Below are positions 48,430-56,699 of a DNA stretch of 64,000 nt, in pieces. The stretch lies in the NCBI GenBank assembly GCA_017427985.1, contig JAFRRS010000023.1, positions 1 to 64,000 of the forward strand, read 5' to 3'. This DNA is from Bacteroidales bacterium. GTDB lineage: Bacteria; Bacteroidota; Bacteroidia; Bacteroidales; F082. The translations under genes and the position numbers were made by a program. Within the stretch, counting starts at the first letter, position 1. Each line of letters starts with the position of its first letter. Below the pieces are notes generated by a model. That model ran no database searches. It was given only the letters and a program-made list of their open reading frames with translations, and was not told where the DNA came from.

Positions 48430-49578
48430 TTATTCTACGCTACCCATTATTTGCAAAGAATATTGTTGACCATCGCTTAAAGTTACATTTATGGTGTGTT
48501 TAAAGGACAATCCCTGCTTTCCATTGGGATTATAATAAACATTGATGACACCAACTTCACCTGGGTTTATTGCATTATAATCTACATCAACAATTATTGC
48601 TTTACTTGTGTTTGAGACAGAAATAATACTAATTGAATTTTTTGTCGGATTTTTAAGCATAAATTGCCCTCTTGCATAACCAGACAACACGCTAATCTTT
48701 CCCAAATCACATATTTTAGGTTCAAAATATGGATTACCCTGAGTTATCGATTCTTGTTGTAAAAGAATTTCTGTCCTGACAAGGCGAACAGCATACTCTG
48801 ATTTGCCATATGTCCAACTTTTATCGTGTGCATAAAAACTATTGCTGTTCATTCTTAACTTTTTCCTATTGGAATTTAATGCATCCAATTCCTCTTGTGT
48901 CGGTAATCTCCAATCATTGTATCCATATGCGCTATTTTTATTTGTTGCGGTTATTAATGAAGAAGGTGCGGAAGAAAACACCCCCAAGTCTTCAGGGAAC
49001 ACATACAGATAATCATATAACAGATAAGGTGATGATTGTGATGGATTGTAATTGTTGGGTATTTCCAAATTGTCTGCTAATTGCTTTGCGATTCTCTTCA
49101 TTAATTCTCGCTCGGTTTCGTTTTTCTGTTCTCCACCTGCCGTGGACAGCAATTCTCCGTTTTCTACATTTATTAAACGAATATCAATATTATATTCTCC
49201 GACATCAAATTTTGAGGAATTATCAGAACCCCATCGTGTGTCTCTGACAATAAAATTGACTATTCCCGTAACAATTGCATCAACACCAAGTATTTCACCT
49301 ATTTTCTTCCTTTGCGATGCAGAAAGACTGTTTTTTTGAAAGTTTTGTTCGAGAATGACTTTATCAACTTGAGTCCTTTCAATTAATGTAAAACATCCAG
49401 AATTGAACAATTCAACAGAAAGCATGTCTGCCAATCCGTCTATTTGTGATTGGCTTCTGTTTACGCCGGCATTTAAATCAAGTATTGCTATCCGCAATTT
49501 GTTTGGCTTCTGCGCAATTGCACTATTTGACATAAGTAACAGCAATAGAAATAATAATATTTTTGGCACAAATTTCAT
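48430..49578 (-). CDS. Secreted CsgG-like/DUF1566-like/DUF1573-like fusion protein
   Basis: The product (about 382 residues) has a signal peptide ending NSAIAQ. Residues about 28-170 form a CsgG/TolB-N-like domain (LRIAILDLNAGVNRSQSQID, MLSVELFNSGCFTLIERTQV, GEILGVDAIVTGIVNF). Residues about 190-265 contain YGYNDWRLPTQEELDALN, the signature of DUF1566/Lcl-type domains, and the C-terminus (DLGKISVLSGYARGQFMLKN, NPGEVGVINVYYNPNG) resembles DUF1573. I chose the ATG at 49578, two bases after the upstream stop; an ATG at 49587 overlaps it. The combination suggests an envelope-associated assembly or sensor protein, function unknown. Confidence 0.7.
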   Translation of the reverse strand: MKFVPKILLFLLLLLMSNSAIAQKPNKLRIAILDLNAGVNRSQSQIDGLADMLSVELFNSGCFTLIERTQVDKVILEQNFQKNSLSASQRKKIGEILGVDAIVTGIVNFIVRDTRWGSDNSSKFDVGEYNIDIRLINVENGELLSTAGGEQKNETERELMKRIAKQLADNLEIPNNYNPSQSSPYLLYDYLYVFPEDLGVFSSAPSSLITATNKNSAYGYNDWRLPTQEELDALNSNRKKLRMNSNSFYAHDKSWTYGKSEYAVRLVRTEILLQQESITQGNPYFEPKICDLGKISVLSGYARGQFMLKNPTKNSISIISVSNTSKAIIVDVDYNAINPGEVGVINVYYNPNGKQGLSFKHTINVTLSDGQQYSLQIMGSVE

Positions 49579-49579
49579 A

Positions 49580-50776
49580 TCATTCATCTTCTTCTGTTAA
49601 TGCATTATAAATTGCTTCAAGTCCTTCCAATTGGAACATGGCGGTTTTATCCAAACCGTTTTGTTTATAATTAACAACCATTATACGTTTGTCCTTTATT
49701 TGCCCCAATATAGAAGCATTACGTTTTAGTTTTCCGCTAAAACGATCATATTGAACATTTTCGTAAAAATATCCTGAATCGATAGAAGAACTACCTTCTG
49801 ATGAGTCATCAAATTGCATAATATCATAATAATATGTATTAAAAATGAAACTTTGTTCTGATGATCCATCAAATGATATCATCAAATATTCCAAATTCTC
49901 TCCTTTTGCGGTTTCTTCAGTTTTATATCCGCATGAAGAATCAGGCAAGGTAAATCCCCATTCTAGATTATTCTTATTATTCCATAATACCATATAACTG
50001 TGATCTGTCATGGAGCTAAGATAAATCTTGCTTCTGTCTTCGTTCCACTGCCATTTTCCATATATGTCAGAATTCTCTGCATTAAGTTCGCTTTCTGATT
50101 TTGCTTCTATTTTATAAGAAAACGATTTATTAATAGTTATGTAGGCGTTAAAAAATATTGTATAATTTCTTGTTGAGTATGTTTTTTCATCAACCCTCGC
50201 TAGATTACCAGTGACTTTAGAGCAAATATTATTCCCTGATAAAATCAAATGATCATTTTGTTCATCATAATATACATCATAATTGTAATTATAAGTTTTT
50301 TCATAACTTGGTATTTTAAAATCAATATGGCCTGGATGATAAACGTCAAAACCGAAAAAATCTTCACCCGCATAAACTTGTGTTTCGTATGAAAAAGAAC
50401 ATCCCGGAGTTTTTTCTGTAATATGTAAGTGTAATACCATATGATCATTTTGCCATAATAATACACCATTTCCAGAGATAGCCAAGTTTTGACTCGTGTA
50501 ATGAGACCAGTCTGGTACCAATGGTATAACATATGCCATGGTCACGGTATAATCGTCGTTAATAAACAATCTTGGAGGTGTAGTATTATGTTTATGAAAG
50601 CCATTATCAAAGAAATTCTCGATCCTTTCTTCAGAATATGAATCGTTTTTATTAAAAATAATTTCTATTTTTTTAAAACTTGGTATAGAATTGTAAACAT
50701 CCCATTGTGAAGTTTGAGCATAACAAACCTTAAACAATGTTATTACAAATACAACTAAAAATGATATTTTTTTCAT
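49580..50776 (-). CDS. Secreted protein of unknown function
   Basis: A 398-residue protein with a signal peptide (MKKISFLVVFVITLFKVCYAQ). It is aromatic-rich and largely beta (TMAYVIPLVPDWSHYTSQNL, NYNYDVYYDEQNDHLILSGN), with an acidic end (LTEEDE). No family recognised. Middle gene of the three-gene operon, 16 bases after the Skp-like gene. Confidence 0.5.
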   Translation of the reverse strand: MKKISFLVVFVITLFKVCYAQTSQWDVYNSIPSFKKIEIIFNKNDSYSEERIENFFDNGFHKHNTTPPRLFINDDYTVTMAYVIPLVPDWSHYTSQNLAISGNGVLLWQNDHMVLHLHITEKTPGCSFSYETQVYAGEDFFGFDVYHPGHIDFKIPSYEKTYNYNYDVYYDEQNDHLILSGNNICSKVTGNLARVDEKTYSTRNYTIFFNAYITINKSFSYKIEAKSESELNAENSDIYGKWQWNEDRSKIYLSSMTDHSYMVLWNNKNNLEWGFTLPDSSCGYKTEETAKGENLEYLMISFDGSSEQSFIFNTYYYDIMQFDDSSEGSSSIDSGYFYENVQYDRFSGKLKRNASILGQIKDKRIMVVNYKQNGLDKTAMFQLEGLEAIYNALTEEDE

Positions 50777-50792
50777 ATTATTTGATTAAATG

Positions 50793-51464
50793 TTATTTTA
50801 TTCCCAGTTTAGCTTTAACAAAATTTGTTGCATCTATAGCATTATCTCCAGTCGTAATGATATTGTTAATATCAAAAACAAAACTATAACCATTTTCTTT
50901 GGTTACATCACTAATAGCAACTTGTAATTTTTTCATGACAGGCTCAAGAAGTTCTGTCTTTTTTAACTCATAATCCTTTTCGATATCTTCTTGAAATTGC
51001 ATAATTCTATTCTGAAAATCAATAAGTTCATTTTGTTTAGTTTTTTTCATTAATTCTGACATAGTATTTTTACTTGCTTCAAATTCTTGTAATTTATTTT
51101 GGTATTCTGAATACATTGCTTTCAAATCGTTTTCTAACTCCACATTATAAATTCTTAAAGCAGTTTCTGCTTCCGTATATTCTGGCATGGCATTAAGAAT
51201 TTCCATAGTATTAATATGAGCAATTTTTAGTGTTGTGGATTTATCATTGGTGTAAACATTGTCAACAAGCTTAGTCGACAACTCTTCAGTTTCAGCAGGC
51301 CCAGTTAAAATAGTGGTCTCAATTTTATTGATTTGTGTTGAACAAGAATCTGCTGATGATATTTCTTCAGCAGATTTGTTTTCATTTTGAGTAGCTTTTT
51401 CTGTTGTTGTGCATCCTTTTGCAAATGTAAGGAGCATCGCAATTATTAATCCAAACTTTTTCAT
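50793..51464 (-). CDS. OmpH/Skp-like lipoprotein
   Basis: A 223-residue protein with a lipoprotein signal (MKKFGLIIAMLLTFAKGC). After a Ser/Thr/Glu-rich linker of about 60 residues comes an OmpH/Skp domain: KIAHINTMEILNAMPEYTEA, a long coiled-coil hairpin (YNVELENDLKAMYSEYQNKL), and MKKLQVAISDVTKENGYSFVFD. Skp is a periplasmic trimeric chaperone for outer-membrane proteins; a lipid-anchored version would act tethered to a membrane. It starts just after the structured-RNA locus and leads the operon. Confidence 0.75.
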   Translation of the reverse strand: MKKFGLIIAMLLTFAKGCTTTEKATQNENKSAEEISSADSCSTQINKIETTILTGPAETEELSTKLVDNVYTNDKSTTLKIAHINTMEILNAMPEYTEAETALRIYNVELENDLKAMYSEYQNKLQEFEASKNTMSELMKKTKQNELIDFQNRIMQFQEDIEKDYELKKTELLEPVMKKLQVAISDVTKENGYSFVFDINNIITTGDNAIDATNFVKAKLGIK

Positions 51465-51512
51465 TGTGTTAATTTTTTGTTACTATTTTTTTTATTGCTA
51501 TAAACAAGGCAT

Positions 51513-51757
51513 AAAAAAAAGCGTGAAACTTGACTGTTTCCCGCTGCTTAAGGTATTTGGCGTAACCCGATTTACACAAGAAATAAGTCAATTCACGCCT
51601 ATTAATGCGAACATCTTGACTAAAACTTTGTAAATCTTCGTAAAAATCGCCAAATTTTTAAGCAGAAGAATTCAGCTTTAATGCTAAGTATTTATCTCTT
51701 TCTATTTTATTTCACGCTAACTGCGCTTTTACCCATATAAATTATATTTTTTATTAT
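51513..51757 (-). ncRNA. Structured RNA candidate, 6S RNA-like
   Basis: No coding frame of note. A minus-strand -7 box TATCTTTGC lies at 51773-51765. The RNA can fold as one long irregular hairpin with paired segments: 51710-51717 with 51521-51528 (GCGTGAAA/TTTCACGC), 51658-51665 with 51544-51551 (CTGCTTAA/TTAAGCAG), 51648-51655 with 51555-51562 (ATTTGGCG/CGCCAAAT), 51629-51636 with 51569-51576 (GATTTACA/TGTAAATC), and 51616-51621 with 51586-51591. A large asymmetric internal loop follows the closing stem, and the 3' end runs into eight Ts. A rod of about 197 bases with a bubble is the shape of 6S RNA, the RNA polymerase-binding regulator. An alternative is a long structured leader of the Skp operon. 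Confidence 0.55.
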
Positions 51758-51764
51758 TACCGAT

Positions 51765-51773
51765 GCAAAGATA
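51765..51773 (-). promoter_or_regulatory. -7 box for the structured RNA
   Basis: Minus-strand TATCTTTGC; expected start near 51757. The paired structure begins about 40 bases later, so the 5' end may be processed. Confidence 0.5.
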
Positions 51774-51827
51774 CACTTTTTTTTAATTGGAGAAATGATT
51801 TGTTAAAAAATATTCATAACTAACTAA

Positions 51828-51866
51828 AGATTTCTCCACTCCGCTACGCTTCGGTCGAAATGACGG
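51828..51866. repeat. Dispersed repeat overlapping the 3' end of the YqiA-like gene
   Basis: It contains TTTCTCCACTCCGCTACGCT and TCGGTCGAAATGACGG, a form of the 'TCATTTCGACCGAAGCG...GGAGTGGAGAAATC' repeat common in Bacteroidota. The last codons (VISTEA) and the stop of the 51844-52419 gene lie within it. Confidence 0.7.
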
Positions 51867-52419
51867 TAAGCCACTCCCCGACCTCGTGCTTCACGTAGCT
51901 CTCGCTGATGATATGCGACGGCAAGGTCTTCTTCTGACACATCTTGCGGTTCTTGAAAATCTTGGCGTAGTCGCGTTTGATGTCGTCACCCAAAAGTTCG
52001 TCATGCTCCGTGTGATGACACGTAACATTATCATTAACAACGAATTTGAATTTCTTAAACTCAAACAAATCCTGCATCGTGAACTTGAACGAGGTCGCGC
52101 CATCGCTTCTCCTCGCATGATATTGCACCGTCCCGACACTGCTTTTCAACGACTTCATCGGCTCGATGACAGGGTTTATCACCAACTTCGGACCAGTGAA
52201 ATCGCTGCACAACACATAAAAACCGCCCAATGAAGTCCCTATCATCGCAAACACCTCGTTCTCCTTCGCGAAATCGTTGATTTTCTTGATGGAAGCCGCC
52301 GCATGATGGTCAACTTCAAGCGCACACCATTCATAATCAGGATAATACATGTTAAGGAAGCCCACCGTCTGAGTGAACGGCGAGCCTCCAAAACCGTGAA
52401 TATACACTATCTTTTTCAT
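51844..52419 (-). CDS. YqiA-like alpha/beta hydrolase
   Basis: A 191-residue protein beginning KKIVYIHGFGGSPFTQT with the nucleophile elbow GTSLGGFYVL, as in the YqiA/YcfP (UPF0227) esterase group. ANDN-type acid and late His are less clear (VVNDNVTCHHTEHDELLG). The ATG at 52419 is two bases after the stop of the phosphorylase fusion; another ATG at 52431 overlaps it. It is the last gene of the glycogen operon. The C-terminus is encoded by a dispersed repeat. Substrate unknown. Confidence 0.78.
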   Translation of the reverse strand: MKKIVYIHGFGGSPFTQTVGFLNMYYPDYEWCALEVDHHAAASIKKINDFAKENEVFAMIGTSLGGFYVLCSDFTGPKLVINPVIEPMKSLKSSVGTVQYHARRSDGATSFKFTMQDLFEFKKFKFVVNDNVTCHHTEHDELLGDDIKRDYAKIFKNRKMCQKKTLPSHIISESYVKHEVGEWLTVISTEA

Positions 52420-52421
52420 AA

Positions 52422-55400
52422 TTATATCCATTTTACGAGCGGCAAATCCTGTCTGTTAGGCAGCATCTCGTTAGTCGGGAAAATTCTGAACGTGTAGTTG
52501 AATATTCCGGCGTATGTTATCGGCATGCTGATGTAATATCTTGTCCAGCCTTCGCCAGCGTCGACAAGCTTCAATGGCTCAACACGTAACAGCTTGTCAA
52601 TCACATCGTTAGTCTTGTCAGCAATCATCAATTCCATGCCAACGTCGCCTTTCTGCAATCCCGGTGTCCTCAGCGTAATCTCGGCAATAAACACGTCGCC
52701 GAACGTCAGCGGACGCACATCAGGATCTGGCACCTTGATGGATTCGACCTCAATCTTGTCCCAGTTCGCCTCAATATTGCGCTTCCAGTCGACAATTTCA
52801 AACGCCTTGGCGTATCTGTTGGCGCGCATCCAGTTGGTGCGCTCGATGAGTCTGTTGTAATACTGCGCGAAATAGTCGTCGAGCATGCGTTTCATTGTGT
52901 AGAACGGCGCAATCTGCATCATGTCATTCTTCATGCACTGAATCCATTCCGTCGGGATGCCGTCGTTGTCTCTGTTGAAATACAACGGGATAATCTCATT
53001 TTCGAAGGTGTTGTAAATCGTCTCGGCGTCAAGCTCATCCTGATAACGTTGGTCGTCGTAGGTGCGTTCCTCTTTAATTGCCCAGCCTGCCTTCGGACGA
53101 TAACCCTCTGCCCACCAGCCGTCGAGCACCGAGAAATTGAGCGTGCCGTTCATCGCAGCTTTCTCTCCAGATGTTCCCGAAGCCTCCAACGGACGTGTCG
53201 GTGTGTTCATCCAAATATCAACACTCGAGGTCAGAAGCTTACCGATTTCCATATCGTAGTTATTGATAAACAACACTTTACCGATAAATTCTTTTCTTCT
53301 TCCAACTTCGATGATATTCTTAATCAAATCCTGACCAGCCTTGTCGTTAGGGTGCGCTTTTCCTGCAAAGAGGAAGATGACCGGACGATTCGGGTCGTTG
53401 ACGAGTTCTGCCAAACGTTCGAGATTTCTGAACAGAAGATGCGCGCGTTTGTAGGTGGCGAAACGTCTCGCGAAGCCGATTATCAAAGCCTTTTCGTTGA
53501 GTTTCTCAACCGTCTCGATGATGAGTTTCGGGCTCTCAGAGCGACGGCGCATGTCATCGGCAAGCTTTACCTTGATAAACTCTATCAAATTGTGTTTCAA
53601 TTCCTTACGAATCTCCCAGAAGTCTTTTGCAGGAACGTCCTGAATCTTTTCCCAGACTGTCGGGTCAGATTGGTTTGCAAGATAATTCTCGCCCAACACC
53701 TTATTATATAAGCGCTGCCAGTTCTTGTCTGCCCATGTCGGGAGATGCACTCCGTTGGTGACATAGCCGATATGGTTTTCCTCGGCGAAATATCCCGGCC
53801 ACATCTGCTGGAACATCTCACGGCTCACTCTTCCGTGGATTCGGCTCACTCCGTTCACTTCCTGACTGAGGTTCACAGCCAAAACGCTCATTGAGAACTT
53901 CTCGCTCGGGTCGTTGTGGCGCATGCGTCCGAGATTCATGAAGTCTTCCCACGAAATGTTGACTCTGCCTGGGAATTGCGACAGATACGTCCTCATCAGA
54001 TTCTCCTCAAAAGCGTCGTGACCTGCCGGTACTGGCGTGTGCGTCGTGAACAATGTCGAAGTCTTCACAAGTTCCTTCGCCACATCGAAATCCAGATTGT
54101 GTTTTGTTACGTAGTGGCTGAGTCTTTCAAGACCGCAGAAAGCCGCATGACCTTCATTGCAATGGAATATTGTAGGCTTGATATTCAATGCATTAAGCAT
54201 CCTGATACCGCCAACGCCGAGGAAAAGTTCCTGTTTGATACGCATCTCGCTGTCGCCGCCATAAAGCTGTCCAGTGATGGCTCTGTCCTCTGGAGAATTT
54301 TGCTCGATATCAGTGTCAAGCAGATACAAACTGATTCTTCCCACGTTGACTTTCCACGCTTTCGCAAACACGCTCCTACCTGGGAACGCGATGCTTATTG
54401 TCACCCAGTTGCCTTCTTCGTCACGAACAGGCTCCAACGGCAAAAGCGAGAACTTCTGCGGCAGGTATTGCGACAATTGGTCACCCCAAACCGAAAGCTC
54501 CTGATTGAAATAGCCGTAACGATATAACAGACCTATAGCCAATAAGTTGGCATTAGAATCGGAAGCCTGTTTGAGGTAGTCGCCGGCAAGAATGCCGAGA
54601 CCGCCAGAATAAATCTTCAGTGACTTCAACAAACCGTATTCCATGCTGAAATACGCGATTTTGTTGTCGTTTTCGGGCTTCACCGACATATATTTCTTGA
54701 ACTTGTCGTAAACTTTATTCAGTTTCTCGACAAAATTTGCATCCTGTTCAAGGCTCTCAATCTGGAACTTGGTAAGGCTCTTAATAAGAGCTATCGGGTT
54801 CTGTTCAAGACGCTCAAATGCAACAGGGTCAATGCTTTCGAACAACTCGATGGCATCAACGTTCCAGCACCACCAAAGGTTGTTGGCGAGTTCCTGCAGC
54901 TTCTTCATACCGTCTGAATACACCGGTTCAATCAAAATTTTCTTCCACGTCGGGGCGTCTTGTTTCTTATAGTCAAAATTTCTTAACACTTCTGAATATT
55001 TTTTGCTCTGTTTAATATACTCTTTTCCTCCTGATTTTCTGATGGCAAGGTCGTAGGCATTTAAATAATTGACAATCAATTCTTTCCAAACCAATTTAGA
55101 TGCAATTTCAATCGCCTTTTCAGAAATCTGCTTATTCTCTTTTTCAGTATGGGCGGACATCTTTTCTATGACTTCCGCCATCTTGTTGACAACCGTCTCA
55201 CCGTTTCCCTCCTCGCGATGAATCAATGTAACAGCTTCATTATCAATATTTTCACTCAGGATATATCTTCCGAAACCTGAAATATCCATTGTGATTGTCG
55301 GGATGCCGTGTGCGATGCTCTCAAGCGGAGTGTAACCCCATGGCTCATAATAAGATGGGAACACCGAGAGGTCGAAAGCATACAGGAATTCGTTGTATTT

Positions 55401-56660
55401 TATGTTGAAAATGCCGTCATTGCCGTTGAGATAAGCAGGCACAAACATCACTTTCACGCGGTCGCCCTCATTGTTTTGCAAGCCGTTTTCGCGCAAAGCA
55501 TTGAGAACCATATCCCATTGATAATCATGGACATGATGCGTACACGGGAAGTCAGTGTGACCCATAATCTCGACATCTTTGTTGAGACGATGCTGCAAAT
55601 CCTTCGAAGGGCCTGCAATATTTCCAGGAACAGCAATCACCGCCACGATGTCACGTTTCAGGTTCTCATCGTGGTTCAGCTTCGCCAACATCTTGATATA
55701 CAAATCGGTGCCCTTGTTATGGAACTCATAGCGGCCGCTGTTGATAATAAACATCGAATCGCGTGAGACCTCTTTCCCGCAAAGGGCGTCGATGATTTCA
55801 AAAATCTTTTTTCTGGATTTTTCGACGCACGTAGAGACGTGCCGCTGACCGTCTCTGCGGGTATTAAAATCAGAATTGATTCCGTTTATCGTGATAAAAT
55901 CCGGTTTCCTCAGCAGAAACTGCTCACATTCCTGCGCCGTAATCTCGCTAACAGTGGTGAAAACGTCTGCGTTTTGCGCAGATTTCATCTCCATCGACTG
56001 CTGCGATACTATGTTGAAACGGCTCGCCATCGTCTGCCAGTTGTACGAGTCGAGCTGGCTGTAAAGCGGCAGTCCGTTGCCGCTGATGGCGCGTCCCAGA
56101 TACGTCGCATGCGTGGTGAAAACCGTTGAAATATATGGGCAATGCTCTTTGATGTACAGCACTCCCGCACCCGTCATCCACTCATGGAACTGCGCCACGA
56201 CGTTGTCGTCTGGACCGACATTCCACTCCACGAAGCTCTCGATGACTTTTCCAGCAGCGTAACCGAAAACAACAGGCTCAATATAATCCCACTGACCCTG
56301 AATCGAGTCGAGTTGATAACGCTCCCAGAGATGTCCAAGTATCTCATTCTTAATTGAATACATCGAAGTATAGTCGATGAGGATAGCAATCGGTCTGGCT
56401 GAAATCTTCCAGCGTCCTACGCGCACCTTCACGCCAAGCCGCTCCGCCACATTCTCACGCCACTCGGCAAAAAGCGACGGGTCTTCAATGAAATACATGG
56501 TCTCATGCGCCTCTTTCACGATGTCAGGACCAATAGTAATATAATGATCATCAAGCAGTTGCTTCAGTTCTTCGGCTTTTGTGGAAATGACGGTGTAAAT
56601 ACCGCCCACCATGTTACAAACTTCCCAGCTTGTCTCAAATAAAAAATCAGGCTTCTTCAT
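52422..56660 (-). CDS. Glycogen synthase (GT3) - alpha-glucan phosphorylase (GT35) fusion
   Basis: A 1412-residue bifunctional protein. Residues about 1-550 are a GT3-type glycogen synthase (FETSWEVCNMVGGIYTVIST, QFHEWMTGAGVLYIK, TTHATYLGRAISG, SVFPSYYEPWGYTPLESIAH). Residues about 590-1412 are an alpha-glucan phosphorylase (LQELANNLWWCWNVDA, YFSMEYGLLKSLKIYSGGLG, HCNEGHAAF, EASGTSGEKAAMNGTLNFSV, the last next to the PLP site). One half builds glycogen from nucleotide sugar; the other releases glucose-1-phosphate. Residues about 268-277 (DGQRHVSTC) come from a dispersed palindrome, in frame, just after NGINSDFN in the synthase half. The gene lies in a glycogen operon, after GH57. Confidence 0.88.
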   Translation of the reverse strand: MKKPDFLFETSWEVCNMVGGIYTVISTKAEELKQLLDDHYITIGPDIVKEAHETMYFIEDPSLFAEWRENVAERLGVKVRVGRWKISARPIAILIDYTSMYSIKNEILGHLWERYQLDSIQGQWDYIEPVVFGYAAGKVIESFVEWNVGPDDNVVAQFHEWMTGAGVLYIKEHCPYISTVFTTHATYLGRAISGNGLPLYSQLDSYNWQTMASRFNIVSQQSMEMKSAQNADVFTTVSEITAQECEQFLLRKPDFITINGINSDFNTRRDGQRHVSTCVEKSRKKIFEIIDALCGKEVSRDSMFIINSGRYEFHNKGTDLYIKMLAKLNHDENLKRDIVAVIAVPGNIAGPSKDLQHRLNKDVEIMGHTDFPCTHHVHDYQWDMVLNALRENGLQNNEGDRVKVMFVPAYLNGNDGIFNIKYNEFLYAFDLSVFPSYYEPWGYTPLESIAHGIPTITMDISGFGRYILSENIDNEAVTLIHREEGNGETVVNKMAEVIEKMSAHTEKENKQISEKAIEIASKLVWKELIVNYLNAYDLAIRKSGGKEYIKQSKKYSEVLRNFDYKKQDAPTWKKILIEPVYSDGMKKLQELANNLWWCWNVDAIELFESIDPVAFERLEQNPIALIKSLTKFQIESLEQDANFVEKLNKVYDKFKKYMSVKPENDNKIAYFSMEYGLLKSLKIYSGGLGILAGDYLKQASDSNANLLAIGLLYRYGYFNQELSVWGDQLSQYLPQKFSLLPLEPVRDEEGNWVTISIAFPGRSVFAKAWKVNVGRISLYLLDTDIEQNSPEDRAITGQLYGGDSEMRIKQELFLGVGGIRMLNALNIKPTIFHCNEGHAAFCGLERLSHYVTKHNLDFDVAKELVKTSTLFTTHTPVPAGHDAFEENLMRTYLSQFPGRVNISWEDFMNLGRMRHNDPSEKFSMSVLAVNLSQEVNGVSRIHGRVSREMFQQMWPGYFAEENHIGYVTNGVHLPTWADKNWQRLYNKVLGENYLANQSDPTVWEKIQDVPAKDFWEIRKELKHNLIEFIKVKLADDMRRRSESPKLIIETVEKLNEKALIIGFARRFATYKRAHLLFRNLERLAELVNDPNRPVIFLFAGKAHPNDKAGQDLIKNIIEVGRRKEFIGKVLFINNYDMEIGKLLTSSVDIWMNTPTRPLEASGTSGEKAAMNGTLNFSVLDGWWAEGYRPKAGWAIKEERTYDDQRYQDELDAETIYNTFENEIIPLYFNRDNDGIPTEWIQCMKNDMMQIAPFYTMKRMLDDYFAQYYNRLIERTNWMRANRYAKAFEIVDWKRNIEANWDKIEVESIKVPDPDVRPLTFGDVFIAEITLRTPGLQKGDVGMELMIADKTNDVIDKLLRVEPLKLVDAGEGWTRYYISMPITYAGIFNYTFRIFPTNEMLPNRQDLPLVKWI
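55831..55858. repeat. GTAGAGACG-family palindrome inside the GT3-GT35 gene
   Basis: Arms GTAGAGACG (55831-55839) and CGTCTCTGC (55850-55858), one mismatch. The reading frame passes through without a stop and adds about nine residues. Confidence 0.75.
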
Positions 56661-56673
56661 TTTAATAAATCAG

Positions 56674-56695
56674 GAGACGGATTTTCATCCGTCTC
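56674..56695. repeat. GAGACG-family palindrome between glycogen genes
   Basis: Arms GAGACGGAT / ATCCGTCTC with loop TTTC, in the 39-base gap between the GH57 and GT3-GT35 genes. It could attenuate transcription or stabilise the upstream message. Confidence 0.75.
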
Positions 56696-56699
56696 TACT

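Noticed and set aside
52594-56357. Plus-strand open frames opposite the GT3-GT35 gene
   Set aside because: They are antisense shadows with no recognisable domains or starts.
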